Origin: Thioclava sp. GXIMD4216
Lineage (GTDB): Bacteria; Pseudomonadota; Alphaproteobacteria; Rhodobacterales; Rhodobacteraceae
Length of the DNA stretch: 64,000 bases
NCBI RefSeq assembly: GCF_037949285.1
Contig: NZ_CP149926.1
Coordinates: forward strand, 310,001-374,000
Reading direction: 5' to 3'
The notes under the pieces are model-generated. The model saw only the letters and a program-made list of their open reading frames with translations. It was not told the origin of the DNA and searched no databases. How positions within the stretch are numbered: the stretch's first letter is position 1; the number at the start of each line of letters is the position of its first letter. Shown here piece by piece: positions 9,899-19,040 of the stretch. The position numbers and the translations under genes were made by a program.

Positions 9899-10621
9899 AT
9901 GTCCAGAGTTGCACTCGTCACCGGCGGTTCGCGCGGAATTGGCGCAGCCATCGCAAAGGCCCTTAAAGCCGCAGGCTATAAGGTTGCCGCCAACTATGCA
10001 GGTAACGACGAGGCCGCCGCGAAGTTCACGGAAGAGACCGGTATCCCGACCTATAAATGGTCGGTTGCCGATTACGATGCCTGCGCAGCAGGGATCGCCA
10101 AAGTCGAGGCGGACCTTGGCCCCGTGGAAGTGCTGGTCAACAATGCCGGTATCACGCGCGATGCACCGTTCCATAAAATGACGAAAGATCAGTGGGATCA
10201 GGTCATTGGCACCAATCTGACGGGCATCTTCAACATGACCCATCCGCTCTGGCCGGGTCTGCGCGAACGTAAGTTCGGTCGCGTGATCAACATCTCGTCG
10301 ATCAACGGTCAGAAGGGACAATTCGGTCAGGCCAACTATTCGGCAGCGAAAGCAGGCGATATCGGCTTTACCAAGGCGCTTGCGCAAGAGGGCGCGCGCA
10401 ACAACATCACCGTCAACGTGATCTGCCCGGGCTATGTTGCGACCGAAATGGTTATGGCCGTGCCGGAGAAAGTGCGCGAAGCCATTATCAGCACGATCCC
10501 CGTCGGTCGCTTGGGGGAGCCGGAGGATATCGCGCGTGCGGTGGTCTTCCTTGCGTCGGATGACGCAGGCTTCATTACCGGCTCGACCCTGTCGGCCAAT
10601 GGTGGCCAGTATCTTTCGTAA
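9899..10621 (+). CDS. phaB: acetoacetyl-CoA reductase
   Basis: PhaB reduces acetoacetyl-CoA to (R)-3-hydroxybutyryl-CoA with NADPH, supplying monomer for polyhydroxybutyrate. The 240-residue short-chain dehydrogenase has the cofactor motif TGGSRGIG at about 8-15, NNAG at 81-84, and the Ser134, Tyr147, Lys151 catalytic set (INISSINGQ and ANYSAAKAG). AGGAGG lies just upstream of the ATG. It forms a two-gene operon with phaA and ends in a strong terminator. The stop codon lies inside a 16-base tandem repeat. Confidence 0.97.
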   Translation: MSRVALVTGGSRGIGAAIAKALKAAGYKVAANYAGNDEAAAKFTEETGIPTYKWSVADYDACAAGIAKVEADLGPVEVLVNNAGITRDAPFHKMTKDQWDQVIGTNLTGIFNMTHPLWPGLRERKFGRVINISSINGQKGQFGQANYSAAKAGDIGFTKALAQEGARNNITVNVICPGYVATEMVMAVPEKVREAIISTIPVGRLGEPEDIARAVVFLASDDAGFITGSTLSANGGQYLS

Positions 10622-10641
10622 GGCGTATCTTTCGTAAGGCG
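10610..10641 (+). repeat. 16-bp perfect tandem duplication across the phaB stop
   Basis: The unit TATCTTTCGTAAGGCG occurs twice back to back. The first copy contains the phaB stop codon TAA at 10619-10621, and the second copy follows directly in the untranslated tail. It looks like a recent slipped-strand duplication that left the protein unchanged because the first copy already terminates. Confidence 0.9.
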
Positions 10642-10671
10642 TTCTGGCCGGCGAAGATATGACGCGATCCG

Positions 10672-10705
10672 AAAAAAGGCCCGCATCTGCGGGCCTTTCC
10701 TTTTT
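10672..10705 (+). terminator. intrinsic terminator of phaA-phaB
   Basis: A perfect 10-bp stem (AAAGGCCCGC / GCGGGCCTTT, 10675-10684 and 10689-10698) with loop ATCT is followed by CC and five T. Confidence 0.92.
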
Positions 10706-10797
10706 GACCTCCCTAGATCACCCGTCCGTTCTCGACAGGCAGACACAGGGGGAGCGGTCCGGCAAAGACGTTCTGCCGATCGCTATCATTTTATTCC

Positions 10798-10819
10798 AGA
10801 TACGTTTCTACGTATCTTT
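10798..10819. repeat. short perfect palindrome in the phaB / DUF465 intergenic gap
   Basis: AGATACGT, loop TTCT, ACGTATCT: an 8-bp perfect inverted repeat between the phaB terminator and the convergent DUF465 gene. It has no T tract, so it is not a clear terminator. The rest of 10706-10931 shows nothing I can call as a gene. A small GC hairpin (GGCCC / GGGCC, about 10904-10918) close to the DUF465 stop may end that minus-strand transcript. Confidence 0.6.
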
Positions 10820-10931
10820 CAGGATATGTTCCGGACTAGGGAGCGCGGTGCTGGCCAGCTTCTTCGGATGAAGACCGCGCAACCTTGCTAAAGGTGCTGC
10901 GCTGAGGCCCTAAAGGGCCACAACAGTGAGG

Positions 10932-11099
10932 TCACGCCTGCTCGAGACGCGCGATCTCCTGCTTGATCTGCAGTTTCTGCTTCTTCATCTGGGCAATTTC
11001 GAGCCCAGGGAAGCCAGGATTTCGCGTCGCGCGCTCAACCTCGGCGGACAGAGCCTGGTGCTTCTTGCGGAGTTCGGTGATATGCGAACTAAGCGACAT
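10932..11099 (-). CDS. DUF465 (YdcH-type) small coiled-coil protein
   Basis: The 55-residue product begins MSLSSHITELRKKHQALSAE and continues as a charged helical hairpin with a GFPGLEIAQMKKQKL turn. This is the pattern of the DUF465/YdcH family: an N-terminal helix, a short Pro/Gly-containing link and a Lys-rich KKQKLxxKxEI helix ending in RLEQA. Function is unknown in the family. GAGGAG lies about 8 bases before the ATG. The gene is too short for many gene callers. It stands alone between phaB and the tRNA methyltransferase-like gene. Confidence 0.9.
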   Translation of the reverse strand: MSLSSHITELRKKHQALSAEVERATRNPGFPGLEIAQMKKQKLQIKQEIARLEQA

Positions 11100-11222
11100 G
11101 GGCAGTCTCCTCTCTGTATGAGCCCTTACAGTTCAGCACGTTTTTTCGTTTCTGTCACGAATTTGTCGCGCTCTCAGGGTCACGCTCAGATTGGCCGGCG
11201 AATTATTGCAAAAATGTTAAAG

Positions 11223-11978
11223 TCAGATCGGCAAGTTTTGCCCAAAACGCAGTATAGACTGCGCAACTTCGCTCAAGTCCTCGGCATCCCCTGCGTGATA
11301 TGCGCGTGCATGCAGAACCAGGGGCGCCAGAAGGCGAAGCGGCGTCTTTGCACCTTTTCGTGAGCTAACAATCACCCGCCCCGCATCGCGCCCCTGACGC
11401 GCTGCAATCGGCAAAATCCGAATCGCTCCGGCCCGCCCGTGCAGCGCAAAAAGGATATCATCCAGACGGTCGGCATTCTGGATCAGCACCAAATGGCCCG
11501 AGGGCTTCAGCCGCTTCAACCCTTGGCGCACCCATTCCGCCAGAGGAGTATCTTCGCGCTGCGCGGTCTCGCGCCCCGCATCCCGTGCCGCCGTTCCGTT
11601 CTGCGGCGCAAAATAGGGCGGGTTGGCGATGACATGGTCAAAGCTCATCTGCCGCAGCGCAGCGGGCATCTGCGCCAGATCGCCCTCATGCACCGTCAGC
11701 GCCAGCCCGTTGGCCTGCGCATTGCGTCGCGCCAGATCGGCATAGGCGGGCTGCACCTCCAGCCCGTGCAGCGCCACCCCCTCGACCCGCCGCCCCAGAC
11801 AGAGGCTGGCCACCCCTGCCCCGCAGCCCAGTTCCAGCACGCTTTCGCCCGCCCGCGCCCCGCAGGCCGCCGCCAGCAGCACGGGGTCCATCGCCGCACG
11901 ATAACCGTGGCGCGGCTGATAGATGCGCAAAGCGCCCCCGATAAAATCGTCACAGGTCAGGTCTTCGGCGGCAAACAT
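11223..11978 (-). CDS. TrmN6-like tRNA1(Val) N6-adenine methyltransferase family protein
   Basis: The 251-residue protein has a class I SAM methyltransferase fold. The SAM loop is ESVLELGCGAGVASLCL, and the catalytic NPPY motif of N6-adenine methyltransferases is in VIANPPYFAPQNG. The N-terminal GALRIYQPRHGYRAAMD resembles the YfiC/TrmN6 group that modifies A37 of tRNA-Val. The start is ATG at 11976-11978, overlapping the stop of the upstream DUF2007 gene by one base (TGATG), so the two are probably cotranslated. An in-frame GTG three bases earlier is an alternative. RNA target is inferred from family only. Confidence 0.85.
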   Translation of the reverse strand: MFAAEDLTCDDFIGGALRIYQPRHGYRAAMDPVLLAAACGARAGESVLELGCGAGVASLCLGRRVEGVALHGLEVQPAYADLARRNAQANGLALTVHEGDLAQMPAALRQMSFDHVIANPPYFAPQNGTAARDAGRETAQREDTPLAEWVRQGLKRLKPSGHLVLIQNADRLDDILFALHGRAGAIRILPIAARQGRDAGRVIVSSRKGAKTPLRLLAPLVLHARAYHAGDAEDLSEVAQSILRFGQNLPI

Positions 11979-12190
11979 CACTCCGGCCCGATCTCGTTAT
12001 CGTCCAGCACCCTCCGCGCCCGCGCCAGATCCCCGTCCGTGACCATAAGACGACGCGGCAAAATCCCTATGCTGCCTTCGAGCACGCTCATATGGACGTC
12101 CATTTCAAAGCTGTTTATACCCTCGCCGGTAAGAAGGGCTTTGGCGAAGGCCAATTTCACGGGATTTGTCGTGCGCAGAAGCTCTTTCAT
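11978..12190 (-). CDS. DUF2007 domain protein
   Basis: This 70-residue protein matches the DUF2007 pattern: the start MKELLRTTNPVKLAFAKALL describes a helix that reads positions in a neighbouring gene product, then GEGINSFEMDVHMS, and the end RLMVTDGDLARARRVLDD. The family is often annotated as putative signal-transducing protein without experimental support. It is upstream of and overlapping the TrmN6-like gene and divergent from the polyprenyl synthase gene, with about 63 bases between starts. Confidence 0.88.
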   Translation of the reverse strand: MKELLRTTNPVKLAFAKALLTGEGINSFEMDVHMSVLEGSIGILPRRLMVTDGDLARARRVLDDNEIGPE

Positions 12191-12253
12191 TCATCCTCAT
12201 TAGCCTCAGGCCCTTGGCCTGTCGAGATGGGGAGAGCGGGAAGGACAAGGAAC

Positions 12254-13255
12254 ATGAGCCTCGACGACAAGGCAGTAAAACCGCATGACCGGCTTGCGCA
12301 GGCTCTGGCCGGCGACATGGAGGCGGTGAACACCCTGATCCGCGAGAAAATGGCGTCGAAACATGCGCCGCGCATTCCGGAAGTCACCGCGCATCTGGTC
12401 GAGGCCGGCGGCAAGCGTCTGCGCCCGATGCTGACCTTGGCCGCCGCGCGCATCTGTGGCTATAACGGCCCCTATCACGTGCATCTGGCGGCGACCGTCG
12501 AATTTATCCACACCGCAACGCTGCTGCATGACGATGTGGTCGATGAAAGCGCGCAGCGCCGTGGCCGCCCGACCGCGAACCTGCTGTGGGACAATAAATC
12601 CAGCGTTCTGGTGGGCGATTACCTTTTCGCCCGCGCCTTCCAGCTGATGACCGAGCCCGACAATATGCGCGTGCTGGGCATCCTGTCGAACGCCTCTGCG
12701 GTGATTGCCGAAGGCGAGGTGCTCCAGCTGACCGCCGCGCAGGATCTCTCGACCACCGAGGATACCTATCTGCAAGTGATCCGCGGCAAGACGGCGGCGC
12801 TGTTTTCGGCAGCAACCCAAGTGGGCGGCGTTCTGGCCGAGGCTGACGAGACCGCCGAGAAGGCGCTGTTCGATTATGGCGATGCGTTGGGGATTGCCTT
12901 CCAGATGGTCGATGACCTGCTGGATTACGGCGGGGTGACCGATGTCATCGGCAAGAATACCGGCGATGATTTCCGCGAGCGCAAGCTGACCCTGCCCGTC
13001 ATCAAAGCGGTGGCCGCCGCAGACCAGACCGAGCGCGCCTTCTGGAGCCGCGTCATCGAGAAGGGCGACCAGCAGGACGGCGATCTGGAACAGGCGATGG
13101 CGCTGATGGCGAAACATGGCACGCTGGCGGCGACCCGCGATGCGGCGATCCTCTGGGCGGATCAGGCGCGCGCGGCGCTGAGCGCCCTGCCCGCGCATCC
13201 GCTGCGCGATATGCTGGACGATCTGGCCGATTATGTGGTGGCCCGCGTGCGCTAA
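12254..13255 (+). CDS. long-chain polyprenyl diphosphate synthase (quinone side chain)
   Basis: The 333-residue trans-isoprenyl diphosphate synthase elongates farnesyl or geranylgeranyl diphosphate with isopentenyl diphosphate to make the ubiquinone tail. The first Asp-rich motif is LLHDDVVDES and the second is MVDDLLDYGG. The residue five before the first motif is a small Ala, which in this family allows long chains (C40-C50). The exact length (octa-, nona- or decaprenyl; ispB or ddsA) cannot be read from sequence alone. The start MSLDDKAVKP is preferred over an upstream extension that overlaps the DUF2007 gene; AAGGA lies just before it. It is convergent with ispE, which supplies its precursor pathway. 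Confidence 0.93.
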   Translation: MSLDDKAVKPHDRLAQALAGDMEAVNTLIREKMASKHAPRIPEVTAHLVEAGGKRLRPMLTLAAARICGYNGPYHVHLAATVEFIHTATLLHDDVVDESAQRRGRPTANLLWDNKSSVLVGDYLFARAFQLMTEPDNMRVLGILSNASAVIAEGEVLQLTAAQDLSTTEDTYLQVIRGKTAALFSAATQVGGVLAEADETAEKALFDYGDALGIAFQMVDDLLDYGGVTDVIGKNTGDDFRERKLTLPVIKAVAAADQTERAFWSRVIEKGDQQDGDLEQAMALMAKHGTLAATRDAAILWADQARAALSALPAHPLRDMLDDLADYVVARVR

Positions 13256-13265
13256 GGCACGACGA

Positions 13266-14141
13266 TCAGGACAACATCTGCGCCGGTTGGACCCACCAGC
13301 CGGCGTTTTTCTGTGCCAGTCGGCGCGCCGCAGCTTCTGCCGCCTGCTGCGTGGCAAAGACGCCCCAGCAGGTGCTGCCCGAGCCGGAAAGATTTTGCAT
13401 CAGACATCCGTCCTGATCAGCAAGCGCCTGCAGGATCTGGGTAATTTCAGGCAGATAGACGGCTGACGCCGGATCGGTCAGCACATCGGCAAAGTCATTG
13501 CCATATGCGGCAAGCCAAAGCGCGAATGCCGCGTGCCCCATCCCCAAAGGCACAGTTAATGCCACATCGGACGGTGCAGGGGCCTTGCGCCCCAAAGCCT
13601 GAAACATCGCGCCTGTGGGGGTTTCGACCCTCGGATTGACCAGAACAAGCCAACATTCCGGCAGTACGGGAGCCGCGCTCAGCACCTCGCCAATGCCCCG
13701 CATGATCTGCGGCTGAGGTGCCTGCATACAGACCGGCACATCGGCCCCAAGCGCAACCGCGCATTCGGGGGCAATCGCGGGCACATCCCAAAGCCGCGCC
13801 AGAAGACGCAAGGCGACCGCCGCATCCGAAGAGCCGCCGCCAATCCCGCCACCATGCGGCAGGGTCTTGGTCAGCCGGATCCGTGCGCCCTGCGTCGTGC
13901 CAGTTTCGCGCTGTAGCAGATGCGCGGCCTTCAGGACCAGATTGCGCGCATCCACCGGCACCCCTTCGGCAAAGGGGCCATCGACCTGCAAGTCCAAGCT
14001 GTCATGCGCCTCAACCGTCAGCCGGTCCCCGAAGCCTGCAAAGACCACAAGGCTTTCAAGCGTGTGATAGCCATCTGCCCGTCGCCCCGTCACCGCAAGC
14101 GACAGGTTGACCTTTGCAGGCGCTATATCCGAGAGGCTCAT
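13266..14141 (-). CDS. ispE: 4-diphosphocytidyl-2-C-methyl-D-erythritol kinase
   Basis: IspE phosphorylates CDP-methylerythritol with ATP in the non-mevalonate isoprenoid pathway. The 291-residue protein shows the GHMP kinase layout: N-terminal APAKVNLSLAVTGRR, the ATP loop LPHGGGIGGGSSDAAVAL, and a C-terminal NLSGSGSTCWGVF glycine motif. Its ATG overlaps the TPR gene stop (ATGA at 14138-14141), so it is translated as the second gene of that pair. The polyprenyl synthase gene lies just beyond its 3' end on the opposite strand. Confidence 0.97.
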   Translation of the reverse strand: MSLSDIAPAKVNLSLAVTGRRADGYHTLESLVVFAGFGDRLTVEAHDSLDLQVDGPFAEGVPVDARNLVLKAAHLLQRETGTTQGARIRLTKTLPHGGGIGGGSSDAAVALRLLARLWDVPAIAPECAVALGADVPVCMQAPQPQIMRGIGEVLSAAPVLPECWLVLVNPRVETPTGAMFQALGRKAPAPSDVALTVPLGMGHAAFALWLAAYGNDFADVLTDPASAVYLPEITQILQALADQDGCLMQNLSGSGSTCWGVFATQQAAEAAARRLAQKNAGWWVQPAQMLS

Positions 14142-15850
14142 TGAACCGGCTGCGCCTTGAGCGGCGGTGCGCCCTCTTCCTTCAGCACGGCATCAAGGCC
14201 GACCTCCAGCTTGCGCTTGACGCGATCCATATCGACATCTTCCCCCGGCCCGAAAGCAATCGCGCGCTTCCATTGGAACTGCGCCTCGCGCTTGCGACCC
14301 ACAGCCCAGTAGGCATCGCCCAGATGGTCATTGACCAGCGGATCGACGGATTCCAGCGTGATCGCTTTCTCCATCTCTTTCACCGCCTCGTCATAGCGCC
14401 CCAGACGGAACAACGCCCAGCCCAGACTGTCGATAATATAGCCCGAATCCGGCGATGCCTTGACCGCCTGCCGGATCATCTTCAGCGCCTCGTCAAGGTT
14501 CTCGCCCTTTTCCACATAGGAATAGCCAAGATAGTTCAGCACCGAAGGCTGGCCCGGGTTCAGCTCCAGTGCCTTGCGGAATTCTCCTTCGGCGCGATCC
14601 CATTTATCGGACCGCTCATCGGCAATACCGGCGGCATAATACACGAACCAGTCCCGCGGCTGCGGCGATTGCAGACGCGACAGCGCCTGCTGATAGGCAT
14701 CGGCGGCCTCGGCAAAGCGCTGTTCACGGCGCAGCATGTCCCCCAGAGACACCCAGACGCCCGGCAATTCGGGATCGTCCTTGGCCACGCCCTGCACGAC
14801 CTTGATCGCCTCATCGGCGCGATCCGCGCGCATCATGGTCTCGGCCTTGCCCAGCTCTGCCGCATAATAGACCGTGCTATCGGCGGGCACTTCATCATAG
14901 GTCGCGATGGCAAGATCATGCTGGTCTTGCTGATCCAGAATAGAAGCGGCCAACAAGGTTGCATCGACATTTTTAGGATTGAGCCATTGGGCGATGCGGG
15001 CATGGACAAGCGGAATCGTATCGGAGACATCTCCGCCCGCCAGCGCCGCCCCCACCGAATAATACAGCTCGCCCACACCTTCGCGCGCCGTGTTGGCCAC
15101 ATCGAAGGGCACGGTTTCCCCTGCCTCCAGACGTTTGCGCAACTGTGCAAGCTGCGGATCGAGCGACTCCCCGAACACGTCCTTGAGAAGCGCGACCGCA
15201 TCGGCATCGCGATCAAGGTTGGACAGCACTTCGACATGGGCCATCACACCACGCCGCGTGGCATGGATCGCGTCCGCCGCCCCGCCCGAGAGAATTTTCT
15301 CGGCACTCTCGAAATCCCCAACCTGCGCCATCGCAAGTGCCTTGTGATAATCGGCAAAGCCCTGCAGCCCCGGCATCTTGGCCACCTGATCGAAGGCCTT
15401 GAACGCATCGCTCATATTGCCTTGGCCGACATAGACCCATGCGCGGTAAAGCTGCGTGAAAAGCGGGCCGATATTTTCCGTCCCGTTGACCAGCTTCATC
15501 GCTTCGTCATATTTGCCCTCGCCCACGGCATTGGCCAGACGGACAAGGAAGACAGGCTGGCTATCGGCGGCCTGCGCGTCGCTGGCGGCGATCTGTTCGG
15601 CAATGGCCGCCGCCTTGTCGTAATTGCCAAGGACGATCTGCGCCGTCATGGCCGATTCCGCCACGCCCATATCCACGACGCCTGCCTGAAGAAGCTGGCC
15701 GTAATAAGCCGTCGCCTGCTGGTAATCATGATCGCCCGTCGCAGCGCGCGCCGCCAGATACGCCCCTGCGGGCTGCGCGGAAACCATTGGCGCCTGGACT
15801 GCGGCGAATGAAAGAGCCAACGCGCAAACCGGCGTCAATCGAAACGGCAT
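14138..15850 (-). CDS. TPR-repeat exported protein
   Basis: The 570-residue product starts with a signal peptide (MPFRLTPVCALALSFAAVQA, then probable cleavage near VSAQP). Many tetratricopeptide-type helical pairs follow. The clearest are near the C-terminus: NPGQPSVLNYLGYSYVEKG, SPDSGYIIDSLGWALFRLG and ESVDPLVNDHLGDAYWAVG. These closely resemble the repeats of the alphaproteobacterial lipoprotein-like TPR proteins found next to ispE. It probably works as a periplasmic protein-interaction scaffold; partners are unknown. No lipobox is seen. It is cotranscribed with ispE by overlap. Confidence 0.9.
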   Translation of the reverse strand: MPFRLTPVCALALSFAAVQAPMVSAQPAGAYLAARAATGDHDYQQATAYYGQLLQAGVVDMGVAESAMTAQIVLGNYDKAAAIAEQIAASDAQAADSQPVFLVRLANAVGEGKYDEAMKLVNGTENIGPLFTQLYRAWVYVGQGNMSDAFKAFDQVAKMPGLQGFADYHKALAMAQVGDFESAEKILSGGAADAIHATRRGVMAHVEVLSNLDRDADAVALLKDVFGESLDPQLAQLRKRLEAGETVPFDVANTAREGVGELYYSVGAALAGGDVSDTIPLVHARIAQWLNPKNVDATLLAASILDQQDQHDLAIATYDEVPADSTVYYAAELGKAETMMRADRADEAIKVVQGVAKDDPELPGVWVSLGDMLRREQRFAEAADAYQQALSRLQSPQPRDWFVYYAAGIADERSDKWDRAEGEFRKALELNPGQPSVLNYLGYSYVEKGENLDEALKMIRQAVKASPDSGYIIDSLGWALFRLGRYDEAVKEMEKAITLESVDPLVNDHLGDAYWAVGRKREAQFQWKRAIAFGPGEDVDMDRVKRKLEVGLDAVLKEEGAPPLKAQPVQ

Positions 15851-15990
15851 GGATATGTCCTCTCTGATGTCTAGGCGACCCTAGCGATAGCGCATGCCGG
15901 AGGCAATGCAGGCTGAGGGCCGCCCGAGCTATGGCTACGGAAAAACACGCTTTCTTGACCGCGCGGGGCCTTTCTGGCGCGGCGTCGCGG

Positions 15991-17244
15991 TCAGACCAGC
16001 AGGCGTTTTCCGTCGTGACCACGGATTTTCGCCGTCAGGATCGTGCCTTCGGGCTGGTCTGTGTCGAAATGCACCTCGGTGAAGGTCTCGGTGCGGCCTG
16101 CCTGCGGCCCTTCGGTCAGGATCACCAGATCGGAGCCGACCTGACATGCAAGATGCGCCTCAAGCGCGCGGTCTCCGGCCTCACGCAGACGGCGGGCACG
16201 GTCCTTGATGGCCTTGCCATTCACCGCAGGCATGCGCGCGGCAGGCGTGCCCTTGCGCGCCGAATAGGGGAAGACATGCAGGAAGGTCAGCCCGCACTCA
16301 TCCACCAGTTTCAGCGAGTTCTGGAACATCTCTTCGGTCTCGGTCGGGAAACCCGCAATGATATCGGCCCCAAAGACGATCCCGGGCCGCAGCTTGCGCG
16401 CCTCTTCGCAGAACGCGATGGCATCATCGCGCAGGTGGCGCCGCTTCATCCGCTTGAGCACCATGTCATCGCCCGCCTGCAGCGACAGGTGCAGATGCGG
16501 CATCAGGCGCGGCTCGGTCGCGATGGCCAGCATCAGGTTTTCATCGGCCTCGATGGAATCTATCGAGGAAATCCGCAGGCGCGGCAGATCCGGCACCAGT
16601 TTGAGGATACGCATCACCAGATCCCCCAAGCGCGGCTCGCCCGGCAGATCCGCCCCCCAAGAGGTCAGATCGACGCCGGTCAGCACCACCTCGTTGAAAC
16701 CACGGTCGCGCAGACGCTTGATCTGCTCGACCACCACCCCCGCCGGAACAGAGCGCGAATTGCCACGGCCATAGGGGATGATGCAGAAGGTGCAGCGGTG
16801 GTCACAGCCGTTCTGCACCTGCACATAGGCGCGGTGGCGGCCAAAACCGTCAATCAGATGGCCTGCGGTCTCTTTGACCGACATGATGTCATCCACCTGA
16901 ACCTTTTCGGTCTCGCCAATCAGGTTGGGGACGCGCATCTGTGCCCATGTCTCGGGCAGCATCTTCTCGTGGTTGCCGATCACCTTGGTGACCTCGGCCA
17001 TGCCCGCAAAAGTCTCGGGTTCGGTCTGCGCGGCGCAGCCGGTCACGATGATCGGCGCATCGGGGTTCTCGCGGGCCAATCGGCGGATCTCCTGCTTGGC
17101 CTTGCGCACGGCCTCTGCCGTCACCGCGCAGGTATTCACCACAACAGCCCCCTCGACGCCAGCGGCGGCGGCGAGTTCCTTCATCGCCTCGCTTTCATAA
17201 GCGTTCAGACGGCAACCAAGCGTGGCAAAGACAGGCGGTTTCAT
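15991..17244 (-). CDS. mtaB: tRNA threonylcarbamoyladenosine methylthiotransferase
   Basis: MtaB converts t6A37 to ms2t6A37 in tRNAs reading ANN codons. The 417-residue protein shows the methylthiotransferase layout: an N-terminal domain with three cluster cysteines ([30 protein letters not shown]), then a radical SAM domain with [15 protein letters not shown] (CxxxCxxC), and a short C-terminal TRAM-like region. The length is closer to MtaB than to MiaB or RimO. The ATG overlaps the dapF stop (ATGA at 17241-17244), so the two are translationally coupled, a common arrangement in Rhodobacterales. Confidence 0.95.
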   Translation of the reverse strand: MKPPVFATLGCRLNAYESEAMKELAAAAGVEGAVVVNTCAVTAEAVRKAKQEIRRLARENPDAPIIVTGCAAQTEPETFAGMAEVTKVIGNHEKMLPETWAQMRVPNLIGETEKVQVDDIMSVKETAGHLIDGFGRHRAYVQVQNGCDHRCTFCIIPYGRGNSRSVPAGVVVEQIKRLRDRGFNEVVLTGVDLTSWGADLPGEPRLGDLVMRILKLVPDLPRLRISSIDSIEADENLMLAIATEPRLMPHLHLSLQAGDDMVLKRMKRRHLRDDAIAFCEEARKLRPGIVFGADIIAGFPTETEEMFQNSLKLVDECGLTFLHVFPYSARKGTPAARMPAVNGKAIKDRARRLREAGDRALEAHLACQVGSDLVILTEGPQAGRTETFTEVHFDTDQPEGTILTAKIRGHDGKRLLV

Positions 17245-18074
17245 AGGGCACCCAGAAAATCAGAGGTCAGTTCCGCGCGGAACACAAAGGCCGTGGGGCC
17301 GGTCATCCAGACGCCATCCTCGCGCCAGTCGATCTCAAGCCGACCGCCGTCCACATCCACCGTCACCCGCCGCCCCGTGAGGCCGCGCAGATGCGCCGCC
17401 ACGGCGGTCGCACAGGTGCCAGAGCCACAAGCCAGCGTCACGCCCGCGCCACGCTCCCACACCCGCATGCGCAGATGATCGGGGCCCGTGACAGAGGCAA
17501 ACTCGACATTGGTGCGCTCGGGGAAGGACGGGTGATGCTCGATCTCGGCGCCCCAGCTTTCCAGCGCGACCTTCTCGGCATCTTCGACAAAGAAGATGCA
17601 ATGCGGGTTGCCCATGCCCACGGCTACCGGATCACCATCGATTCCCGTCGCCTTAGGATCGCCGTCAAAGGGAATCATGCGCGCCTCCAGAATCGGCGCC
17701 CCCATATTGACCGAGACCATCCCATTCGCGGCGCGCTTCGCCTCAAGCTGGCCACGATCGGTGGTGAAGCGCACATGGTCCTTGCCAAGCTGACCCATCA
17801 TCCAGTCCGAGACACAGCGCGAGGCATTGCCACACGCCCCCGAAAGCGAGCCATCCGAATTGTAGAATTTCAGATGGAAATCGGCCTCTTGCGAGGGGCC
17901 GATCAAAGCGAGCTGATCGAAACCGACACCACGGTGCCGGTCTGCCAAGGCCTCGGCCAAAGCAGGTGTCACCGGATCGACCCCGTCACGGGCGTCAATC
18001 ACGACGAAATCGTTTCCAAGGCCATGCATTTTCATGAAGGCCAATCCAGACAGGGGTAAAGACGCGTTTTTCAT
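17241..18074 (-). CDS. dapF: diaminopimelate epimerase
   Basis: DapF interconverts LL- and meso-diaminopimelate without cofactor, feeding both peptidoglycan and lysine. The 277-residue protein begins its domain with [17 protein letters not shown]. Its two catalytic cysteines are in ACGNASRC and [10 protein letters not shown]. The start [10 protein letters not shown] gives a normal family length; an internal MKMHGLG start 39 bases later is possible. The frame also extends upstream over the tRNA-Lys promoter, which argues against the longer version. It is divergent from tRNA-Lys and overlaps mtaB. Confidence 0.96.
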   Translation of the reverse strand: MKNASLPLSGLAFMKMHGLGNDFVVIDARDGVDPVTPALAEALADRHRGVGFDQLALIGPSQEADFHLKFYNSDGSLSGACGNASRCVSDWMMGQLGKDHVRFTTDRGQLEAKRAANGMVSVNMGAPILEARMIPFDGDPKATGIDGDPVAVGMGNPHCIFFVEDAEKVALESWGAEIEHHPSFPERTNVEFASVTGPDHLRMRVWERGAGVTLACGSGTCATAVAAHLRGLTGRRVTVDVDGGRLEIDWREDGVWMTGPTAFVFRAELTSDFLGAL

Positions 18075-18137
18075 GAGCGCGATATACGCCCCCCGAAAAC
18101 TTTTTTCCAGAGATCTCATTTTTTTTGAATTTCGCTG

Positions 18138-18166
18138 TTGACGCCCCCCGCACAGAGCCGTAGAAG
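18138..18166 (+). promoter_or_regulatory. sigma-70-type promoter of tRNA-Lys
   Basis: TTGACG at 18138-18143, 17-base spacer, TAGAAG at 18161-18166, about 55 bases before the mature tRNA. The same two hexamers with the same spacing precede tRNA-Leu on the minus strand. Confidence 0.75.
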
Positions 18167-18220
18167 GCGCCCACACCAGCAGGGAAGCACACAGCGAACC
18201 GGTTGGAAACGAAAGAAAGT

Positions 18221-18296
18221 GGGCCGTTAGCTCAGTTGGTAGAGCAACTGACTTTTAATCAGTGGGTCGCAGGTTCGAATCCTGCACGGCTCACCA
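18221..18296 (+). tRNA. tRNA-Lys (anticodon TTT)
   Basis: A 76-base cloverleaf. Acceptor GGGCCGT pairs with ACGGCTC, with one G-T pair. The D arm contains AGCTCAGTTGGTAGAGC. The anticodon stem is ACTGA/TCAGT around CTTTTAA, giving anticodon TTT. The T arm is GGTTCGAATCC, and CCA is encoded at the 3' end (18294-18296). A decayed tyrosine recombinase lies 115 bases beyond its 3' end, so this tRNA was probably an integration target. Confidence 0.98.
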
Positions 18297-18411
18297 CTTT
18301 CCATAAAATATCCTTTCCCTTTCATGGGTTGCGGGTATTTGCGACGAACCTATCAGAGCGGTTCGTCATGTTTGTAATTCCATTGGTGCGCGAAGTCAGC
18401 TTATCAAACGC

Positions 18412-19040
18412 TTAATCAGCCAACCCTTCGCGTTCTGCCGCAGCTGTATAGTGCTGCACAAGCGCTAAGGTCTTGTGGCCTGTTACGGCTGCGATCTGAT
18501 TTGTGGTCGCCCCGGCCTCTGCAAGCCTCCGCGCGCAGGCCTTCCGAAGGCCATGTGAGGAGCACGCTGGCAAATTTGCCCCCCGTGTCCAACGCTGCAT
18601 GAGATTCCCGGGGCCAGCTGGTGTACGCGCAGTACCTTGTTTCGTAGAGATATAAGGGCGATCAGAAGGCAGCTTTGCCAGAACCTCAACAAGGTCCGGA
18701 TGAAGGGGAATTGAGATGAGACGCCCATTCGTCTTTTTCGTCTTCTGACGACGATACTGAAACCGCCCTCCTCGATGTTCCACGGCCCAAACCGCACAGC
18801 GTCAACGCGGGCCGCCCCAGTGTACACCATCAGCGTCATCACCTTGTGCGCCTCAGTGCCCTCAGGATGCGTCTGGATGAATTTTGCGATCTCCATCTCG
18901 GTCCAGGTGTGGAAGCCCTCCGTAGCGACCTTGTAGGGCTTCGTAGCGCGCGCTGGATTGTCCGCTCGCCATTCCAAGGCGATCGCATAGTCTAGAAGCT
19001 GGATTAGCCTCTTGCGAAGGTTATTGGCCGCTGCAGGCGT
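18412..19040 (-). pseudogene. decayed tyrosine recombinase (integrase) at tRNA-Lys
   Basis: Two overlapping minus-strand frames together encode the C-terminal half of a phage or island integrase. The first (from about 19040 down) has NNLRKRLIQLLDYAIALEW and MTLMVYTGAARVDAVRFGPW. The second carries FQYRRQKTKKTNG, SSHGLRKACARRLAEAG, TGHKTLALVQHYTAAA, including the HxxR, GH and Tyr residues of the catalytic box. The switch between frames falls at the short C run 18766-18768, where one lost base explains the break. The N-terminal arm-binding part is missing, replaced near 19040 by unrelated sequence. It reads toward the tRNA-Lys 3' end. The original should be 350-400 residues; about 205 remain, so it is surely inactive. 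Confidence 0.85.

Noticed and set aside
14114..15811. A 565-codon plus-strand frame over the TPR gene
   Set aside because: Shadow; the minus strand has a signal peptide and clear TPR repeats.
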